NCBI RefSeq assembly: GCF_019343195.1
Contig: NZ_RPHB01000002.1
Coordinates: 124,001-188,000 of the forward strand
Reading direction: 5' to 3'
Length of the DNA stretch: 64,000 bases
From: Arthrospiribacter ruber
Lineage (GTDB): Bacteria; Bacteroidota; Bacteroidia; Cytophagales; Cyclobacteriaceae
Shown: positions 16,257-24,102 of the stretch, piece after piece
Layout of the letters: each line of letters begins with the position of its first letter
Position numbering within the stretch: position 1 is the first letter of the stretch
Made by a program: the position numbers and the translations under genes
Notes under the pieces: model-generated
What the model saw: only the letters and a program-made list of their open reading frames with translations
What the model was told of the DNA's origin: nothing
Database searches by the model: none

Positions 16257-17798
16257 ATGCCAAAAGAAACCATCTTCATATCAAGTGTTCAAAAAGAGTT
16301 TGCAGCTCTCAGGCAAGCTGTAGCATCCTATGTTCGTGAGGATGATTTGTTGAGGCTGTTTTTTGATGTCTTTTTGTTTGAGGAGGTAGCAGCTACAGGT
16401 GATAGCCCTGGAAAAGTTTACCTCTCTGAAGTTAAAAAGGCTGATATTTACTTGGGAATATTGGGGGCTGAGTATGGATTTGAAGATGCAGAGGGTATTT
16501 CCCCTACTGAACGAGAATTCAATGCTGCACAGGAAAACTTTAAACCTTGTTGGGTTTTTATCCAAGGTACGCAAGCCTCGAATCGTCATCCCAAGCAGCT
16601 TAAGTTTATCGATAAAGTTGGGAACAAGGTTTCCAGAAAACGCTTTGAGGCATTGGATGATCTCAAAAAGGAAATCTACCGTTCAGCCATCCTTTACCTT
16701 AAGCAAATCGGAAAAATAGACACAGATGAATTTGACGGCAATACGCTTAGCAAGGCCAGCCTAGGTGATATTTCGAAAGAGGGACTGATGACCTTTGTGA
16801 GGGAAGCAAGGGCCAAGCGTAACTTTCCTCTCAAAGAAACAGACTCAAAAGAAAAAATCCTATCACACTTAAACTTGTTGAAGCAAGGTCTGCTGACCAA
16901 CAGTGCCATACTGGCTTTTGGTAAAAATCCCCAGATGTACTTTCCATCAGCCACAGTCAAGTGTGCACATTTCCATGGCACTAATGTCACTAAGCCAATT
17001 CCAGATTATAAGGAATTCGGAGGTACGGTATTTCAAATGGCAGATGATGCTATTGACTTCGTACTTTCCAAAATCAGCCTGTCCACTGGTGACAGAAGTA
17101 AGTCCAATCTGGTAGACACTACGTATGAAGTTCCACGAGCAGTAATTGCTGAAGGCATCATCAATGCCATAGCGCATCGAGATTATTACAGCAAAGGCAG
17201 CATTCAGGTTTCAATTTTCAAAGACCGAATAGAGATCTCCAATCCAGGCTCCTTACCAAAGGAGTTGGACATTTCCCAGCTAAAAGATCCACACAGTTCT
17301 TATCCTTTTAATCCATCCTTGGCCAATTGCATGTTTCTCACAGGTGCCATTGAACGCTTTGGTACAGGGATTCCTGAAATGTATGCCTTGTCAGCCGAAA
17401 GAGGACTTAAGGCTCCAGATTTCGAAGATAAAAAAACATTTTTGGTTACGATTTGGCGCCCTTCTGCAAGCACCGCACATGATACCGGACAAGTTACCGG
17501 GCAAGTCACCGGGCAAGTCACCGGGCAAGTCACCGGGCAGGTCACTCATTTAAATAATTTATCAGAACCAGAAAGAGTAGTCTTGGTTCTGGAAGGAGAA
17601 AAAAGCCGGGATCAATTAATGGAGGCTCTCCAGTTGAAACACAGAGACAATTTCATGGACAATTATTTAAAACCTGCCATGACTAAGGGCTGGGTAGAAT
17701 GGACAATTCCGCAAAAACCGACAAGTTCAAAACAAAAGTACCGACTAAGCCAGCAAGGACTTCAGTTTAAAAAAACGATTCAGCATGAAAACAAGTAA
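16257..17798 (+). CDS. DUF4062 / ATP-binding RecG-like (Schlafen-associated) protein
   Basis: 513 residues. The N-terminal about 110 residues match DUF4062 (IFISSVQKEF, ADIYLGILGAEYG). A middle region with AEGIINAIAHRDYY, IEISNPGSLP and ERFGTGIPEM is the HATPase_c_4 domain seen in Schlafen-AlbA_2/RecG-like proteins. A five-fold TGQV repeat links it to a C-terminal winged helix. The product is probably a nucleotide-binding, DNA- or RNA-associated stress or defence protein. The last 14 bp overlap an hsdR-like remnant. The assignment of domains is firm, the role is not. Confidence 0.85.
   Translation: MPKETIFISSVQKEFAALRQAVASYVREDDLLRLFFDVFLFEEVAATGDSPGKVYLSEVKKADIYLGILGAEYGFEDAEGISPTEREFNAAQENFKPCWVFIQGTQASNRHPKQLKFIDKVGNKVSRKRFEALDDLKKEIYRSAILYLKQIGKIDTDEFDGNTLSKASLGDISKEGLMTFVREARAKRNFPLKETDSKEKILSHLNLLKQGLLTNSAILAFGKNPQMYFPSATVKCAHFHGTNVTKPIPDYKEFGGTVFQMADDAIDFVLSKISLSTGDRSKSNLVDTTYEVPRAVIAEGIINAIAHRDYYSKGSIQVSIFKDRIEISNPGSLPKELDISQLKDPHSSYPFNPSLANCMFLTGAIERFGTGIPEMYALSAERGLKAPDFEDKKTFLVTIWRPSASTAHDTGQVTGQVTGQVTGQVTGQVTHLNNLSEPERVVLVLEGEKSRDQLMEALQLKHRDNFMDNYLKPAMTKGWVEWTIPQKPTSSKQKYRLSQQGLQFKKTIQHENK
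17484..17543 (+). repeat. Five tandem 12-bp units encoding TGQV
   Basis: Units of consensus ACCGGGCAAGTC, five in a row, the first and last slightly diverged. They encode a flexible linker; unit number could change by slippage without shifting the frame. Confidence 0.9.
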
Positions 17799-18012
17799 AA
17801 CCAACGAAGCTGCCCTTGAAGCTGTCATAGAAAAAGCCTTGACAGGTTCTTAATCGGATCAGATAAATGATGACTTCAATGTAGTCAGTGAACCTTCCGG
17901 TATCTACATGGGGTGGCAATGTTTTTTTATAGGAAATGCGGATGATTTCAACCCCAAAGGGACGCATGGTGGAGAAGAAGATAAAGACCCCTTGGATGAA
18001 ATCATCAAATAG
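17785..18012 (+). pseudogene. hsdR-like remnant
   Basis: An ATG inside the end of the preceding gene starts a peptide with NEAALEAVIEKALTGS, a typical N-terminus of type I restriction R subunits, but a TAA at 17851 interrupts it. The same frame continues with DDFNVVSEPS and IGNADDFNPK and ends with DPLDEIIK, a phrase typical of the far C-terminal part of HsdR. It seems to be a deleted, fused relic of a second hsdR gene. It is too degenerate to function. Confidence 0.45.
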
Positions 18013-18065
18013 AACTACACCAATTTCGGTAAATAGAAACACACCATATTTGGCAACAAGAATAG

Positions 18066-18463
18066 TTAAAGCTTTTCTTTGATTCCATTTAAGAATGATT
18101 GTAGAAGAGAAAGAGTGTAATCTAATGATTGATCCAATTTTACTGCCCAGTCTTTCGCAATCGCCGATTTGAAATTATTACTGATGTTTTGCTCAAGTAC
18201 TGGAAAAATCCGTTCTTGTAACCTAACAGATCCTTTATCAATCCCTGGTAATCTGCATAAGAGCTGAGCATAATAGCAAAATCAATATCTATGGTACCTC
18301 TTGATGGTCTGATATTGTCCTTTAGCAGCTCCAAAGAGATTGCAGTAGCTCCGAGTAGGTAATAGGGTATACCTTTTGACTTGAAGGTATCATCCAGCAC
18401 GTCAAATACTTCTTTGAAGTATGGAATTCCCAATTCCTTATAACTCTGTGAGGTAGGTTTCAT
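18066..18463 (-). pseudogene. abiEii: AbiEii-type nucleotidyltransferase toxin, internally deleted and frameshifted
   Basis: The N-terminal part (from the ATG at 18463) is a good start of an AbiEii-family nucleotidyltransferase: YYLLGATAISLELL followed by RGTIDIDFAI, with the catalytic aspartates. After about 80 residues the frame ends at 18140. A second frame carries a coherent C-terminus (RIFPVLEQNIS, AIAKDWAVKLDQ, YTLSLLQSFLNG) ending at 18066. Family members are about 220-280 residues, so the middle is missing and the halves are out of frame. The start overlaps the antitoxin stop by 26 bp. Confidence 0.75.
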
Positions 18464-19424
18464 GGATTAATTTTGCTGTATCAAGGCTTCTTTTATCCCC
18501 ATTGATGATCAGATCTGCATAGACCAAAAGCGGTGGAGCACATCCCTCTTTTTCATTTCCAGTTTCCCAGAAGGTTTCGTACACCTCGATTTCACCATTT
18601 GGATCAGGCATTAGTCTGGTACCTTTTATAAATTCATTTTTTCTCAAATCTGTGAATAAGATAAACTTTTCAGGTCTTAGGTAATTGGTCAACAAATCCG
18701 CTCCAGGTTCCCCTCCCCATCTGGTTTTTTCAGTTGGTAGATGGATTTCCCTCCAGTCCCTGTCTTTAGGCAATCTATATTTCCCTTGAAATAAGGTAGG
18801 TTTGAGATTGGTTCTATATCCATTGATCCACTGACCTATTGCCTCTTCCTTATTGGTCCATTGATAACCAAACTTGTTTTTATTCACAAACAATCCTGCT
18901 GCCTTGAGACCTTTGAGTACCAAGGGTATATTTCCCAGAGCAACACCGGCCTGTTCGGCCAGCTCCCGTTGATTGGTATTCAAATTGTTATCATCCACCA
19001 ATAATTGAAAAAACACCCGCAAGCCTGTTTTGGTATAAGCTCGGTTGATCTCCTCACGCTGTTCTTTGATGGGAGGAAACTTATCAATCAAGATCAATTT
19101 CCCGTTTTTACGGATAAAGGCGTTGCCATTCGCTTCAAGATAATTGATTCCCATCTCCTGAAGTAGTTGACGGTATTTGGGGTAGATTCTGTAGGCCACC
19201 AAGAGAAAATTTTGATACCTCCTGTTTAAATCCTGTATAGTTCGCAGGATATTCTCCCTAACTTCCTGTTTTACTTCCGCATCGAAGTGGATTTCTCCCT
19301 CAGGGAACCGTAAAGTAATAAAGGCATCCAGTTCTCTTTGTGCATGCGGCTCCCATTTTCCTTCACTTTGTAGCAAAGGAATTACGTTTTGGAAGGCAAG
19401 TTCAATTATTTCTCCGGTCTTCAT
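18438..19424 (-). CDS. abiEi: AbiEi-family antitoxin / transcriptional regulator
   Basis: The ATG at 19424 gives 328 residues; a GTG two codons upstream is possible but lies inside a repressor half-site. The central NQRELAEQAGVALGNIPLVLKGLKAAGL is a winged helix-turn-helix, and the C-terminal domain (LLTNYLRPEKFILFTD) is typical of AbiEi. Family knowledge: AbiEi represses its own operon and antagonises the AbiEii nucleotidyltransferase in a type IV toxin-antitoxin system. Here it appears intact while its toxin is broken. Confidence 0.85.
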   Translation of the reverse strand: MKTGEIIELAFQNVIPLLQSEGKWEPHAQRELDAFITLRFPEGEIHFDAEVKQEVRENILRTIQDLNRRYQNFLLVAYRIYPKYRQLLQEMGINYLEANGNAFIRKNGKLILIDKFPPIKEQREEINRAYTKTGLRVFFQLLVDDNNLNTNQRELAEQAGVALGNIPLVLKGLKAAGLFVNKNKFGYQWTNKEEAIGQWINGYRTNLKPTLFQGKYRLPKDRDWREIHLPTEKTRWGGEPGADLLTNYLRPEKFILFTDLRKNEFIKGTRLMPDPNGEIEVYETFWETGNEKEGCAPPLLVYADLIINGDKRSLDTAKLIHETYLTEL

Positions 19425-19440
19425 GTTCACAAATATAGCA

Positions 19441-19459
19441 TGTTCACGTTACGTGAACA
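19441..19459. promoter_or_regulatory. Operator palindrome of the abiE operon
   Basis: TGTTCACGTTACGTGAACA is a perfect inverted repeat with 9-bp arms around a single T, lying 17-35 bp upstream of the abiEi ATG. A third half-site, ATGTTCAC, lies at 19423-19430 over the start codon. The position and symmetry fit autoregulation by AbiEi. Confidence 0.75.
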
Positions 19460-19738
19460 AATAAAATAAATGAACAAAACAATCAAACCTAGATTCCTAA
19501 AGTCTTGAGTCTTGAAAAAGTCCCCACTTCATTTTGTCTTTCTACATCACGATTGGTACGGGAATAACTTATTTTCCGGAATTAACCCCTAAGCAAGTTT
19601 CACTATTCAAAAAACTCAAAGCATAGATTATTGGTAAATACTTGAATTATAAAATCGGAGCTTTCCCATCTCACACCTCGCCAGACATCAACCATCTTAG
19701 TTTCTTGGGCCTCAAATTAAGAATCAGGAAAATTTAAA

Positions 19739-20006
19739 TAGGGCGTGCTGAAAAACGCCAACAGGAGAATAAATGCTTTAAATTTTGATGAATACCCCGT
19801 TTGTCAAGTATTTTCTTTTTAAGCAGGTGCACGCTTATTCAATGATATAGCTTGATTTCCGTGCTCCTTAAAATTTCAAAATTCGAAATTTTAAGGCTAG
19901 TCTCAGGCATACCATCTTCTTCATTGGGCTCACTCGAAGTATAAGCATACATCTTCATTCGCCCGCTTTGAATCTGGCATACCTGAGACTTTTTCAGCAA
20001 GCCCTA
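19739..20006. mobile_element. MITE copy 1
   Basis: A 268-bp element with 17-bp terminal inverted repeats (left TAGGGCGTGCTGAAAAA, right TTTTTCAGCAAGCCCTA, one mismatch). It carries an internal perfect hairpin CCTTAAAATTTC/GAAATTTTAAGG and subterminal inverted GTCTCAGG sequences. No protein is encoded. It ends 11 bp before the stop of the TonB-receptor gene. A second copy is at 25945-26233. The TA at both ends would fit a TA target site. Confidence 0.85.
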
Positions 20007-20017
20007 AATACTCCCGA

Positions 20018-22369
20018 TCAAAACTCTACCCTGTAACTCAGGACTGGAATCAAGGGAACCAGATAGACCGTGTTGATACTACCATCCATCGGCTCGAAAT
20101 ACCTACCGAACACATTCTTCCTATTGGTGGCATTTTGCACATCCAAGGCCACCGTCCGTGTGGACTTTGGCCGGTTCCTTTTCAGACTTACACGTACATC
20201 GGTCCTGAAATAGGCAGGATTCTGCTTAGTAAAAGCCAAGGATTCTACCAATACTGTTCCGCCCTGTACAATGGATGCCTCCAAATCAATTGGGGTATTC
20301 CATAAACCTCCACCATAAATGGTCCTTAGGTTGATTCCAAAGGAACGGTTCTTTTTCCAATGATACTCTTTGCCTGCTGTAAAGGCCAGATTGTACCTAC
20401 CATTGAAGCGGGTGTTTCGCCATAGGTTCTCTTCTGTCTTGTACTGTGATCTGTAAAAAGAGGTGGATAAAAGAAAGTAAAAGTCCCGATAGGTAAAATG
20501 CTCCAAGGTAAATTCCGCCCCGTAGTTTTTGCCAAAACCTGTGTTGACCAAATGGTCAGTCATCAGTGACCATTCCTGGTTGAGTATAGAGGTAGTCTGA
20601 TTGACACCTGGTATGACAGGGATGTCATACAAATGCTGATAGTAAGTTTCAATTTTCATCCTTAAGTATGGATTGAGCGAGCGGTCATAGCCCAACACCA
20701 AATGGTGAGACCTGCTAAGTTTCAAGTCTTTGTTTGGAAAAGTAATGACTCCATCTACTTCCACTTGGGCAAAATAGGTCCCCAAAGGTTGCACCTGACT
20801 GTGTTGGCCATAGCCCAGGTTGATCCTTTGTTTTTCATCCAATGCATATGAAGCCGAAAATCTCGGTTCTACCGCTGTAGAATTATTCAGGATCAGCTGC
20901 AGGTAGTGTACGCCAAAATTCAAAGTGAGACGTTGGCTTGCCCGGACATTGAGCTGGGAAAAGGCCTGCACGCTTTGTGTACTCCCTTTGGCATCAATGT
21001 GGGTCTGCATCTGTCCAGCATTCCCCCCATAACCCTGCTCAAGGACATTGTAATATAACTGGTTGAGAAAAACCCCGCTCCTGAGGCTGGACTTAGGGGA
21101 AATCTTGGTATTGAGCACTGAGCTGAAGGTGATTTTGGACTGCCCAAATTCCGAATAAAACCGCTCTTCATTCATGTAATCCCGGTTTAGTAGGCCGTAT
21201 TTATCCCCCATACTGCTCCCTGAGGCCAAAACAGTAGTTTGAAGAAAATTCGATTTATTCAGAATATAAGCATGCTTAATACCAAGCGCCCCAGTGTTGG
21301 AAAAGAAGTTTGAATTCATCCTATCAAATTCTGTCTGCCAGCTCAGGGAGTCCAGAAGGGCATTCCTGTTCTGATCACTCAATCCCCCAAATCCAAAAAC
21401 CGTAACCGTACTTTTCTTCCCTGTTGGTAGAAAAAAATTAAAGGACAGGTCCTGAAAATTGGTTACGAAATCCCCTAAAGGCACACCCAAACCCGCCAGC
21501 ATGGACAAAGTGGAATAACGGTAGTTGATCAGGTAGGAACCTCTGTAATTTTTCGAGAAAGGTCCCTCTACTGCTATGTCAGTTCCCAACAAACTTGCCT
21601 GCACGGTAAATTCCCGCTTTTCATTATTTCCCTTTCGTAAATTAAGATCAAATACACCAGAAAGAGCATTGCCATATTCAGCTGGGAAAGCCCCGGTAAT
21701 AAAGTCAGAATTATCTAACAGTTGAGCACTGAGTATAGCCACCCCACCTCCGGCAGCCCCTGCAGCTGCAAAATGGTTTGGATTAGGGATATCGATGCCT
21801 TCCATTCTCCACAGCAGGGCGTTGGGGTTATTTCCCCTGATGGAAATATTGTTGTTGCCGTCATCAGCACCCACCACACCTGCAAAGGAAGTGGCCATCC
21901 TTCCGGGGTCATTGATGGCTGCGGCATATTTTCGGGTTTCCTCCACCGAAAAGGTCCTTCCACTGACCGTAACCATATCGTTAATGGTTCTTTCTTTTTC
22001 GGTAGCAGAAACCACTACTTCGTTCATTTGATTGATTTCCTCCTCCAGTACAATGGTCAGTACAGTTTCCTTTCCTGAATTGACCTGAATCTGGGCGAGA
22101 ATAACATCTTTATATCCTATAAAGCCGATACGCAAGGTATGGGTACCGACGGGAACCTGTGTGATCCTGAAATCCCCGGAACCATCCGTGACTGCGCCAA
22201 TGAGTGGATCGGAACCCAAAACCATGACGGTAGCCCCTGGAATAGGGGATTTGGTGATGTGATCGGTTACTTTTCCCCTAACAGTCTGGGTCAAAGTCTG
22301 GGCCGAAGCTTGGAAAGTAACCAACAAGGCCATTAGGATCAATATGTTAATCGATAGTTTCCCATTCAT
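20018..22369 (-). CDS. TonB-dependent receptor with a carboxypeptidase regulatory-like domain
   Basis: 783 residues. A signal peptide (hydrophobic core ILILMALLVTF, cut after ASA) is followed by a carboxypeptidase-D regulatory-like domain (about 28-115: VRGKVTDHITKSPIPGATV), a plug domain (about 130-245, with ISIRGNNPN and GAFPAEYGNALSGV) and a beta barrel ending in phenylalanine. It is an outer-membrane importer; the substrate is unknown and no SusD partner follows. The 44-bp gap after the upstream LA_2272-type gene suggests one transcript. Confidence 0.93.
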   Translation of the reverse strand: MNGKLSINILILMALLVTFQASAQTLTQTVRGKVTDHITKSPIPGATVMVLGSDPLIGAVTDGSGDFRITQVPVGTHTLRIGFIGYKDVILAQIQVNSGKETVLTIVLEEEINQMNEVVVSATEKERTINDMVTVSGRTFSVEETRKYAAAINDPGRMATSFAGVVGADDGNNNISIRGNNPNALLWRMEGIDIPNPNHFAAAGAAGGGVAILSAQLLDNSDFITGAFPAEYGNALSGVFDLNLRKGNNEKREFTVQASLLGTDIAVEGPFSKNYRGSYLINYRYSTLSMLAGLGVPLGDFVTNFQDLSFNFFLPTGKKSTVTVFGFGGLSDQNRNALLDSLSWQTEFDRMNSNFFSNTGALGIKHAYILNKSNFLQTTVLASGSSMGDKYGLLNRDYMNEERFYSEFGQSKITFSSVLNTKISPKSSLRSGVFLNQLYYNVLEQGYGGNAGQMQTHIDAKGSTQSVQAFSQLNVRASQRLTLNFGVHYLQLILNNSTAVEPRFSASYALDEKQRINLGYGQHSQVQPLGTYFAQVEVDGVITFPNKDLKLSRSHHLVLGYDRSLNPYLRMKIETYYQHLYDIPVIPGVNQTTSILNQEWSLMTDHLVNTGFGKNYGAEFTLEHFTYRDFYFLLSTSFYRSQYKTEENLWRNTRFNGRYNLAFTAGKEYHWKKNRSFGINLRTIYGGGLWNTPIDLEASIVQGGTVLVESLAFTKQNPAYFRTDVRVSLKRNRPKSTRTVALDVQNATNRKNVFGRYFEPMDGSINTVYLVPLIPVLSYRVEF

Positions 22370-22413
22370 AATTAAAGCTTAATAATGGATAAATCGTGCT
22401 GGAAGGGCGGTGG

Positions 22414-23655
22414 TCAGAAAAAGCGGACTCCGGTCCTAAATCCCCACCAAAGCTGGCTGGCCAGATCCTCTACATGGGTTCTTTCCCGGTGAATTTGAGG
22501 CGCAAAAAAAGTAAACAGCTCAGGGTGTCCGTTATAGGCTGTATCGTATACCCTATAGTTTAAAGTGGGCCCGACAAACAAGCCCATTTTATTGGAGGCC
22601 TGGAAGTCAACGCCAATAAATAGCCTGTTAACCAAGTTCAATGCTTCCACATTGCCACGGTTCAATTGCTCTGAACTGGCTTCGATATTCAGGTATAACC
22701 TGTTGCCCAACCTAGGTGAAGTTCCTATACCATAACCAAATGCCCAGGTGACATCCTCGCTGATCTCTGGCCGCAGGCCCGCAAAAAGAATGTTGTAAAA
22801 TTCCCTCTTCCCTGTTCTCAAGGCTATGTTCAAAGGCAGCACCTCATTGTAGCTCAGTTCTACTGTATGGTAGCCGCTTCGGACAAAGCTGATCAGTCCC
22901 ACAGGCACACCGCTCATGCTGTCTGCATAATTGAATACCCCAAGCTGAAAGCCATGTACTTTGGAAGCATAGTTGATTGGAGAAATTTGGGTTCCTTTAA
23001 TCCTTTTTGCAGCAAAGTTGACCAATCCTGAAATTTGGGTACCCTCCATTTCACCTGCGGTAAAGTTGAGCGTACCGGCAAGCTGCACGCCTTTGACACT
23101 TTTCGGGGAAAAGTTCATCACTCCTGCCAGTTGTACCCCGTCCACAGATCCCATGGTGAAATTTGCAGTACCGGCCAATTGCACGCCTTTGACATGACTG
23201 AGGTTGGAGTTAAAAACTCCGGCCAGCTGAACTCCGTCAACATTACCTCCTACTTGATTGAACAGTCCTGCCAATTGGACTCCTGTCATCGCACCCCGGT
23301 TGATATTGAAAAGGCCTCCCATTTCAAAAGCCCTGGTTCCAGCAGAGTATCCACCTAGAATATTAATGGATATATCATTGATGGCCTGGCCAGATTGCAG
23401 GCCATTGGTCCCCATAAAAGGCACAAAGGATACCTGAATCGGGACATTGATGGTGTCCGCTACCTCTGGATGAAAGGCTTCCAACCAAGTCCTTGTTGTA
23501 CTTTTAGAAGAATGGGTATTGGACGTCGAATCGCCTTCATGCTGAATTGTTGAATATGTTAGGATCAACAAATGTGAAGCAGTGCTTGCTTCGGATACCA
23601 AAGGAAAGAAGATCAGCCATGCTGATAGAATAAGAAATTTATTAAATGTGATCAT
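22414..23655 (-). CDS. LA_2272-type surface repeat protein
   Basis: 413 residues with a signal peptide and a central array of about eight 14-15-residue repeats of the form G-V-Q-L-A-G-x-x-N. A conserved C-terminal region (REFYNILFAG, FGYGIGTSPRLG) resembles a small outer-membrane barrel. It is a paralogue of the C-terminal two-thirds of the protein at 26613-28322. It is probably exported and cotranscribed with the downstream TonB receptor. The function of this repeat family is not known to me. Confidence 0.85.
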   Translation of the reverse strand: MITFNKFLILSAWLIFFPLVSEASTASHLLILTYSTIQHEGDSTSNTHSSKSTTRTWLEAFHPEVADTINVPIQVSFVPFMGTNGLQSGQAINDISINILGGYSAGTRAFEMGGLFNINRGAMTGVQLAGLFNQVGGNVDGVQLAGVFNSNLSHVKGVQLAGTANFTMGSVDGVQLAGVMNFSPKSVKGVQLAGTLNFTAGEMEGTQISGLVNFAAKRIKGTQISPINYASKVHGFQLGVFNYADSMSGVPVGLISFVRSGYHTVELSYNEVLPLNIALRTGKREFYNILFAGLRPEISEDVTWAFGYGIGTSPRLGNRLYLNIEASSEQLNRGNVEALNLVNRLFIGVDFQASNKMGLFVGPTLNYRVYDTAYNGHPELFTFFAPQIHRERTHVEDLASQLWWGFRTGVRFF

Positions 23656-24102
23656 GATATTGGTTTCGTTTCAATATCATGACAAGCAAGTGGACGGACA
23701 CCCCTATGCGGGGATTAAAAATTTATCAAAAAATTTATGTTGACCTTAATCTTAAAATAGATTCCGGTGGATAATATTTGAAATATCATATAAAAATGAA
23801 ACTCACCAATAACTTTCAAAATATACAGTCTGAGCCTTATTATTTCAATTCTCTCCTGACTAAACATGATTTTCAAAATCGCCTTCCCGACATCATTGGC
23901 AATATATTCAATTTATGCAAAGGGAAGTTTCATCAGCTGCCAGTTTGCCACTGACTTTGCATCTCATTTAAGTTTGCTATTGCCTTTAGCACTTTATGGT
24001 TACAAAAAAACACAAATACTTCAATTAGAGGAATAAAACATAAAAAAACAGAGTGATCTATAGGCATAAATTTGGTACTTTTCTACTTCTAAAGACAAAA
24101 CC
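23656..24102. other. Divergent intergenic region
   Basis: It lies between the LA_2272-type gene and the deacetylase fusion, so it must hold promoters for both. A short inverted repeat GATATTG...CAATATC sits at 23654-23682. An open frame of 56 codons (23866-24036, ending LPLALYGYKKTQILQLEE) is present but matches nothing I know. Confidence 0.4.

Noticed and set aside
22900-23350. Regularly spaced direct repeats resembling a CRISPR array
   Set aside because: The repeats are in frame in a protein gene, encode V-Q-L-A-G-x-x-N units and are not identical at DNA level; no cas genes are near.
23866-24036. Small membrane-protein gene of 56 codons
   Set aside because: There is an ATG, but no ribosome site or recognisable family, and it lies in a divergent promoter region; treated as chance.
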